DNA of 36,382 nucleotides from a bacterium (lineage in GTDB: Bacteria; Joyebacterota; Joyebacteria; Joyebacterales; Joyebacteraceae): contig JAPEKQ010000020.1 in assembly GCA_029990205.1 (NCBI GenBank), positions 1-36,382 of the forward strand, read 5' to 3'. The position numbers and the translations under genes were made by a program. Numbering within the stretch: position 1 is the stretch's first letter; each line of letters starts with the position of its first letter. The notes beneath the pieces are model-generated. The model did not search any database, was not told the origin of the DNA, and worked only from the letters and a program-made list of their open reading frames with translations. This document shows, piece by piece, positions 30,724 to 36,382 of the stretch.

Positions 30724-32046
30724 ATGAAGAAGAGACTCATAGGACTCGCGCTCATGCTCGTCGCGGCGCTCGTCGTGTGGCAGGTCACGGCGCGGGTCGG
30801 CAACGCGAGCGAGACCACGTACCAGTTCGTGGAAGTGTCGCGGAGTGACGTCGAGAGCACGATAGCCGCGACAGGAACGCTGGAGGCAGTCGGTACGGTG
30901 GACGTCGGCACACAGGTGTCGGGCACCATGGCCGATGTGTTCGCCGACTACAACGACCACGTCGAGAGGGGACAGGTGCTCGCGGTTCTGGACACCACCC
31001 TGCTCGCAGCGTCGGTGACCGAGGCCGAGGCGGGCCTCAAGACCGCCGAAGCGAAGCTCTTCGAAGCGCGGAGTGAGTACAGCAGGACGAGCGACATGCA
31101 TGAACAGGGCTACGTCAGTGACGCCGAGTTCGAGGCCGCGCAGGCCGGCTACCTCACCGCCGAGGCGTCCGTCGTCTCTGCCGAAGCCTCGCTCAAGCGC
31201 GCGAAGGCCAACTACGGGTACGCGGTGATCGAGTCCCCCATCAGTGGGACCATCATCGAGCGCTCGATCGAGGAGGGGCAGACGGTTTCCGCAAGCCTGT
31301 CGGCTCCGACGCTCTTCATCATAGCCGAGGATCTCGCGGAGATGGAGATCCACGTGCTCGTCGACGAGAGCGACATCGGGAAGGTCGCCGTCGACCAGGA
31401 CGTGCGGTTCACCGTTGAGGCGTACCCCGACGACGAGTTCACGGGCAGCGTGCAGCAGATCCGTCTCCAGCCCGAGACCGTCTCGAACGTCGTCAACTAC
31501 ACGGTCGTCGTGAATGCCTCGAATCACGAGGGGCTTCTGCTTCCCGGGATGACGGCGACCGCCGACTTCGTCGTGGACTCGAGCGATGACGTGCTGACGC
31601 TGGCGAATGCGGCACTCCGCTTCGAGCCGACCGTCGAGATGATCGAAGAGATGCGCGAGACGCGCATGGCAGGCGTCGACGGCGGAGACGCCGGTGAGCG
31701 CGCGTTCCCGGCCGAGGGCGAGCGTCCGGAGGGCGCCGGTGACGCCGACGCCGGTCGCGAGCGGCCGGCCCTGAGCGAGGACGGCATGCCCGAGCCTCCC
31801 GATGACCTCGCAATGTTGTGGTACCTCGATGACAGCGGCGAGCTGCAGGTGATTCGCGCCGAGAAAGGCATCTCGAACGGCAAGATCACGGAGGTCAGCG
31901 GGGAGGGGCTGGCGGAAGGGCTCGAGATCATCTCGGCCGCCAGCGGCACGAGCGTTGCCAGCGCTGTGGAGTCCGGTGAGGGTCCGGGCGTCATGGGCGG
32001 CATGATGCGGATGGGCGGCGGCAGCGGCCCTCCGCCCCGCGGGTAG
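30724..32046 (+). CDS. MacA-like periplasmic adaptor (membrane fusion protein)
   Basis: 440 residues from the ATG at 30724, with GGAG at 30713-30716; upstream in-frame starts would add 76 residues without family features. An N-terminal membrane anchor (5-24) is followed by barrel and lipoyl pieces (ATGTLEAVGTVDVGTQVSGTM, VIESPISGTIIERSIEEGQTVS), an alpha-helical hairpin about 95-160, and a beta-barrel domain (PGMTATADFVVDSSDDVL). The protein links an inner-membrane ABC transporter to an outer-membrane duct. Unusual parts: an acidic, Gly/Glu/Pro-rich insertion about 315-370 and a Met/Gly-rich tail (VMGGMMRMGGGSGPPPRG). It heads the operon with the ATPase and permease. No TolC-like gene is in the window. 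Confidence 0.9.
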   Translation: MKKRLIGLALMLVAALVVWQVTARVGNASETTYQFVEVSRSDVESTIAATGTLEAVGTVDVGTQVSGTMADVFADYNDHVERGQVLAVLDTTLLAASVTEAEAGLKTAEAKLFEARSEYSRTSDMHEQGYVSDAEFEAAQAGYLTAEASVVSAEASLKRAKANYGYAVIESPISGTIIERSIEEGQTVSASLSAPTLFIIAEDLAEMEIHVLVDESDIGKVAVDQDVRFTVEAYPDDEFTGSVQQIRLQPETVSNVVNYTVVVNASNHEGLLLPGMTATADFVVDSSDDVLTLANAALRFEPTVEMIEEMRETRMAGVDGGDAGERAFPAEGERPEGAGDADAGRERPALSEDGMPEPPDDLAMLWYLDDSGELQVIRAEKGISNGKITEVSGEGLAEGLEIISAASGTSVASAVESGEGPGVMGGMMRMGGGSGPPPRG

Positions 32047-32062
32047 CGGGAGGAGGAGTCCA

Positions 32063-32907
32063 ATGAACGCAGTCATCGAAACCAAGGCGCTCAAGAAGCA
32101 CTACGTGATGAGCGCACAGACGGTGCGGGCGCTTGACGGTGTGGACCTCAAGGTCAAGACGGGCGAGTTCGTTTCGATCATGGGAGCATCGGGTTCGGGG
32201 AAGTCGACCCTGATGAACGTCCTCGGATGCCTCGACGAACCGACAAGCGGCACCTATCTGCTCGACGGCAAAGACATCAGCTCGCTCTCGCGCGACGCCT
32301 ACGCGGACATCAGGAACCAGAGGATCGGGTTCGTGTTCCAGGGGTACAACCTGCTGTCGCGGACCACCGCGGTCGAGAACGTCGAGCTTCCGCTCTTCTA
32401 CAACCACAGCGTCGATCCGGGTGACGCGCGGAAGGCCGCAGTCGAGGCGCTCGAGCGCGTCGGGCTCGGAGATCGCCTGGATCACGTGCCGAACGAGATG
32501 TCGGGCGGCCAGCAGCAGCGGGTGGCCATCGCCCGCGCGCTCGTCAACAAGCCGTCGCTCATCCTCGCGGACGAGCCGACCGGCAACCTCGACAGCAGGA
32601 CGTCGCTCGAGATCATGGCGCTCTTCCAGGAGCTCAACGAGCAGGGCATCACCGTCGTTCTCGTTACGCACGAGCCGGACATCGCCGAGTACACCAAACG
32701 GATCGTCATGATGCGTGACGGGCTCATCGTCAGCGACAAGCAGGTCTGGGACCGTCGGGCGGCAACCGCCGATCTCGCGAACACGAGGGTGGCCGCGGGG
32801 ACCGTCGGTGTTCCACCGGCCCCGGCCAGCGGGCCGGCTGCGGTCGGCGGTGAGTCGAGAGCGGTCGGCCGCGACGTATCAGAACAGCTCAGCGCGGGAG
32901 GTCAGGC

Positions 32908-32911
<4 letters not shown>
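32063..32911 (+). CDS. ABC transporter ATP-binding protein (MacB/LolD type)
   Basis: 282 residues. Walker A GASGSGKST (41-49), Q-loop FQGYNLL (92-98), signature MSGGQQQRVAIARAL (146-160), Walker B LILADEP and H-loop THEPDIAEY. The adaptor-coupled MacB/LolD subgroup is indicated by LDGVDLKVKTGEFVSIMGASGSGKSTLMNVLGCLD-type sequence and by its neighbours. The last 45 residues or so (Ala/Gly/Val-rich) extend beyond the usual length. The ATG follows GGGAGGAGG. Its stop overlaps the permease start by four bases (ATGA), so MacB is split into two polypeptides here. Confidence 0.93.
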
Positions 32912-34140
<1,229 letters not shown>

Positions 34141-34158
34141 CAGCGCGCCACGGTTTCG

Positions 34159-34195
34159 CCCGGCGTCCCTCCCGAAAGGAGACCGGGATGCCGGG
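34159..34195. terminator. Bidirectional hairpin between macB-like gene and rluA
   Basis: An 11-bp stem (34159-34169 with 34185-34195, one G.T wobble on the plus strand) encloses a small TCC/GGA stem-loop. It lies 19 bases past the permease stop and 13 bases past the end of the minus-strand pseudouridine synthase gene. No U-tract on either side. Confidence 0.6.
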
Positions 34196-34207
34196 AAGCA
34201 GAGCAGG

Positions 34208-35170
34208 TCACACTCTTCCCCGGCGCTCCTCCAGAAAGGCTCTCATGTCGCCGGGCAGCGGCGCCCCGATTTCGGTCGGGGCGCCGGTCGTTGGATGCGC
34301 GAACCGCATGCGGGCGTGGTGAAGCGCATGGCGGGGGAGGATGAGGTGAGCGCGGACCTCCGGGTCGCCGGCGTCGGCCACCATCTTCCTGAGGAGACGC
34401 GCCGGTAGTCCGTAGGTCTTGTCACCAACGATCGGGCAACCGGAGACCTCGAGGTGGACGCGGACCTGGTTCGTTCGCCCGGTCTCAGGCGAGGCTTTGA
34501 TGACGCTGAACCCATCGAACCGCTCGAGGACGCGGAACGTCGTCCGGGCCGGCTTGCCGACGCGGTCGTCGATGACGGTCCTCGGGATCGGATGTTGCTT
34601 CCCGATCTTCCTGAGCGCGCGCGTGCACTCGAACGAGTCGTCCGCCGGTTCGCCGCGAGCAACCGCGATGTAGCTCTTCCCGACCCGTCCATCCTCGAAC
34701 GCACGACCCATCTCTCGGCGAGCTTCCACGTTTCGTGCGAGCAGCACGACGCCGCTCGTCTCCCTGTCCAACCGGTGGCAGAGATGGACCTTCTCACCGA
34801 GGTCCTCGCGGACCCGCGCAATGAGCGTGTGCGTGATGTAGTTGCCGCTGGCGTGGACCGGGATGTTGCCGGACTTCGAGACGGCGATGAGGTCGGCATC
34901 CTCGTGCACGATGTCGTAGCCGAAGTCGACCTCGGGTTCGACGATGTCGATCTCGTACTCGACTGTGTCGTCGGCCTCGACGACCGTGTCGGGGGACGCA
35001 ACCCGACCGTTCAGCCGGATGCTTCCGGACGCGAGCCGTTCGAGCCACGTCTCGCGTGGATGGTACTTGAACCGCTCGCAGAGGAACTCGAGGACGGTCC
35101 TCCCGCGGTAGGGGTGATGGACCTTCGTCTTGAGGCGGATCGGACCGCCGGTGTCTGCCGTATGACTCAT
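34208..35170 (-). CDS. RluA-family 23S rRNA/tRNA pseudouridine synthase
   Basis: 320 residues. N-terminal S4-like RNA-binding domain (about 26-75: RTVLEFLCERF, ERLASGSIRLNGRVASPDTVVEADDTVEY) followed by the catalytic domain with active-site Asp135 in HRLDRETSG. Other conserved pieces: IVHEDADLIAVSKSGNIPVHASG, KSYIAVARGE, SPETGRTNQVRVHL, GCPIVGDKTYG and PRHALHHARMRFAHP. It isomerises uridines in structured RNA. Start taken at 35170; ATG 35233 would add 21 residues with no similarity. No Shine-Dalgarno is evident and a TATCGT hexamer lies 6 bases upstream, so the transcript may be leaderless. Confidence 0.92.
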   Translation of the reverse strand: MSHTADTGGPIRLKTKVHHPYRGRTVLEFLCERFKYHPRETWLERLASGSIRLNGRVASPDTVVEADDTVEYEIDIVEPEVDFGYDIVHEDADLIAVSKSGNIPVHASGNYITHTLIARVREDLGEKVHLCHRLDRETSGVVLLARNVEARREMGRAFEDGRVGKSYIAVARGEPADDSFECTRALRKIGKQHPIPRTVIDDRVGKPARTTFRVLERFDGFSVIKASPETGRTNQVRVHLEVSGCPIVGDKTYGLPARLLRKMVADAGDPEVRAHLILPRHALHHARMRFAHPTTGAPTEIGAPLPGDMRAFLEERRGRV

Positions 35171-35176
35171 GCCCCG

Positions 35177-35182
35177 ACGATA
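35177..35182 (-). promoter_or_regulatory. Possible -10 element for leaderless rluA transcript
   Basis: TATCGT on the minus strand (35182-35177) is followed by 6 bases and the ATG at 35170. No good -35 match is seen 17 bases upstream. The layout matches that of arsR. Confidence 0.35.
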
Positions 35183-35234
35183 CCATACGCCGACGTGACC
35201 ACAGGAGAACGGGATGGAGTTCCATGACAGCATG

Positions 35235-35243
35235 TGCTATAAT
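35235..35243 (+). promoter_or_regulatory. Extended -10 promoter for the secreted protein gene
   Basis: TGCTATAAT: a TGn extension plus a perfect TATAAT at 35238-35243. The -35 region is poor (TGGAGT, 17 bases upstream), as is common for extended -10 promoters. The leader to the ATG at 35336 is about 86 nt. Confidence 0.6.
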
Positions 35244-35335
35244 GGTAACATCCATACCATAGACACTCGGTTCTGACCGATCGGCCTCCTCGCTGTCGCG
35301 TCGAGTGAGAAGCGCCGGTCCCAATTGGAGGAGTC

Positions 35336-36313
35336 ATGAGACTCGTTCTCGTCTCACTCGTGCTGCTCGCCGCCGCAGCGAGCACGGCGTCCGTTCCGCA
35401 GCTTGCAGTTCCCGCCAGCACGCCCGAGTTCATCAGCCGCTCCCAATCGCGGGACGTCTTCTTCTTTGATGATATGGAGAGCGGGGAGAACGGCTGGACA
35501 CACGTCGACTACACAGCGACCGCCACGCCGCAGTTCCACATCGATGACTACATCCCGTTCGACGGGACCGACCACTGGTGGTGTGGCACGTTCGACTACG
35601 ACGCCGACGGCGGCTACGGTAATGCGTGGGACGATCGCCTCGAGCTCCCCGCGGTCGACGTCAGCGGCGCTACCTATCCGGTGCTCACCTTCGCGCACTA
35701 CTACGACAGCGAAGAGAACTACGACTACACATACGTTCAGGCGAAGCAGGGAGGTGTGTTCGTCGATCTCAACGACGGGTACGATGGACTGATTCCGGGC
35801 GGCGCCTGGGTTGATCTCGGCGCGTACGGTTACCCGCTCGACACGGTCGATGACCCGGTCGAGGCGCGGTTCCGGTTCATCTCGGATGGAGCGTACTCTG
35901 ACGAGGATGGTCTCTACGAGTCGGTCGGCGGCGCCTATCACGTCGACAACATCAAGATCTACGACTTCTACGGCGGGCAGGTCTACTTCCTCGATGACGG
36001 GTCCGGCGGTGGTCTCTGTACACCCAGTGTCCCCGGTGCGGCCGGCGACTACTGGCATATCATCGACCGACGGTGTCCCGCGTACTCGGACCCGCACAGC
36101 TGGTGGTGCGGCGACGACGCCGACACGAGTCACATCCCCGGCAATCTCCAGAACGCGCTCATCAGCCCGTTCATCGACATCAGCGGGGCGCTGGTCTGTA
36201 CGGTCGCCTGCGCGATTCACGCCGAGGTGCCGACGGTCGACAACGACCACTGGGCGCTCGCCGTCCGCTTCGGGGCCGACGATGACTGGATCAGCCTGGC
36301 GGCCTTGACCTGA
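35336..36313 (+). CDS. Secreted MAM-like/immune-inhibitor-A-like protein, 3' end lost to an insertion
   Basis: 325 residues as read. GGAGG precedes the ATG. Signal peptide MRLVLVSLVLLAAAASTAS. Two jelly-roll-like repeats follow: DDMESGENGWTHVDY...WWCGTFDYDADGGYGNAWDDRLELPAVDVSGATYPVLTF and a second copy, YFLDDGSGG...YWHIIDRRCPAYSDPHSWWCGDDADTSHIPGNLQNALISPFIDISG, a pattern seen in large secreted proteins of this group. The frame stops at a TGA just where sequence resembling an IS end begins, in the middle of a beta strand (WALAVRFGADDDWISLAALT). The expected sorting domain is missing. Probably a disrupted gene. Confidence 0.75.
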   Translation: MRLVLVSLVLLAAAASTASVPQLAVPASTPEFISRSQSRDVFFFDDMESGENGWTHVDYTATATPQFHIDDYIPFDGTDHWWCGTFDYDADGGYGNAWDDRLELPAVDVSGATYPVLTFAHYYDSEENYDYTYVQAKQGGVFVDLNDGYDGLIPGGAWVDLGAYGYPLDTVDDPVEARFRFISDGAYSDEDGLYESVGGAYHVDNIKIYDFYGGQVYFLDDGSGGGLCTPSVPGAAGDYWHIIDRRCPAYSDPHSWWCGDDADTSHIPGNLQNALISPFIDISGALVCTVACAIHAEVPTVDNDHWALAVRFGADDDWISLAALT

Positions 36314-36382
36314 CCCCCTAGAACTGATCCAGCTTGAGTGTGTAGACTTGGGCTGGACAGCGAGAGGGGGTTCTCCATGCCA
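36306..36382 (+). mobile_element. Left end of a probable IS3-like insertion sequence (runs out of the window)
   Basis: The sequence TGACCTGACCCCCTAGAACTG onwards to the window end resembles the left termini of IS3-family elements I remember: a TGA-starting end with a C-run, then a short leader, GAGAGGGGG as ribosome site (36362-36370) and an ATG at 36377 that would begin the first transposase frame (Met-Pro). Either 36306 or 36311 could be the exact end. The right end and target duplication lie outside, so the family call is provisional. Confidence 0.5.

Overview
The window is GC-rich bacterial chromosome, apparently from an uncultured Gram-negative-type bacterium of the FCB/Eisenbacteria-Krumholzibacteria kind. 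This placement is inferred from the 'SPNPFNP' FlgD-like C-terminal sorting domain on a secreted protein at the left edge, from several secreted or lipoprotein genes with eukaryote-like adhesion folds, from strong third-position GC bias (which produces long meaningless antisense reading frames), and from core proteins matching no single familiar phylum. No tRNA, rRNA or CRISPR array was seen. One insertion-sequence end lies at the extreme right.

Layout. 1-2.3 kb: tail of a secreted multidomain protein, then cysteine synthase. 2.3-5.3 kb: a three-gene unit of a sodium:amino-acid symporter, its 39-residue MetS-like partner and an exported triple-rhodanese protein. 5.4-7.2 kb: a secreted protein with a duplicated DNGDG module, divergent from an Mrp/NBP35 Fe-S carrier ATPase. 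7.6-8.9 kb: a small CxxC/CxxC protein and a DUF89 phosphatase-like protein. 9-11.9 kb (minus strand): ArsR regulator, ArsP/DUF318 permease and patatin phospholipase. 12.1-16 kb: PhoU-like DUF47 protein, PiT phosphate transporter and a secreted esterase with a PDZ-like domain. 16-18.2 kb (minus strand): TPR lipoprotein and class V aminotransferase, divergent from mutY. 19.6-23.7 kb: a secreted ankyrin/metallo-beta-lactamase fusion and ATP-dependent PEP carboxykinase, separated by a 26-bp perfect hairpin. 23.7-28.1 kb: SLC13-TrkA_C permease, MBL-rhodanese-rhodanese protein and two YeeE/YedE half-transporters. 28.2-30.5 kb: LamG lipoprotein, an unrecognised conserved protein and a YihY membrane protein. 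30.7-34.1 kb: MacA/MacB-like tripartite efflux operon. 34.2-35.2 kb (minus strand): RluA pseudouridine synthase. 35.3-36.3 kb: a secreted protein apparently cut off by an insertion sequence.

How the genes fit together. Two blocks concern sulfur: cysK with the MetPS-like transporter and exported rhodanese, and the SLC13/MBL-rhodanese/YeeE cluster, which resembles sulfide or persulfide handling systems. A phosphate unit (DUF47-PiT) and a metal-responsive unit (ArsR-permease) flank each other divergently.

The most interesting signals are four. First, several transcription-unit heads (arsR, the DUF89 gene, rluA and perhaps cysK and mutY) carry a -10-like hexamer 6-9 nt before the ATG and no Shine-Dalgarno, which suggests leaderless mRNAs. 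Second, an ankyrin-MBL fusion is exported. Third, a small secreted protein carries an unrecognised duplicated WHE/DNGDG module. Fourth, an exported triple-rhodanese protein is translationally coupled to an amino-acid symporter. Strong gene-end hairpins lacking U-tracts also recur.
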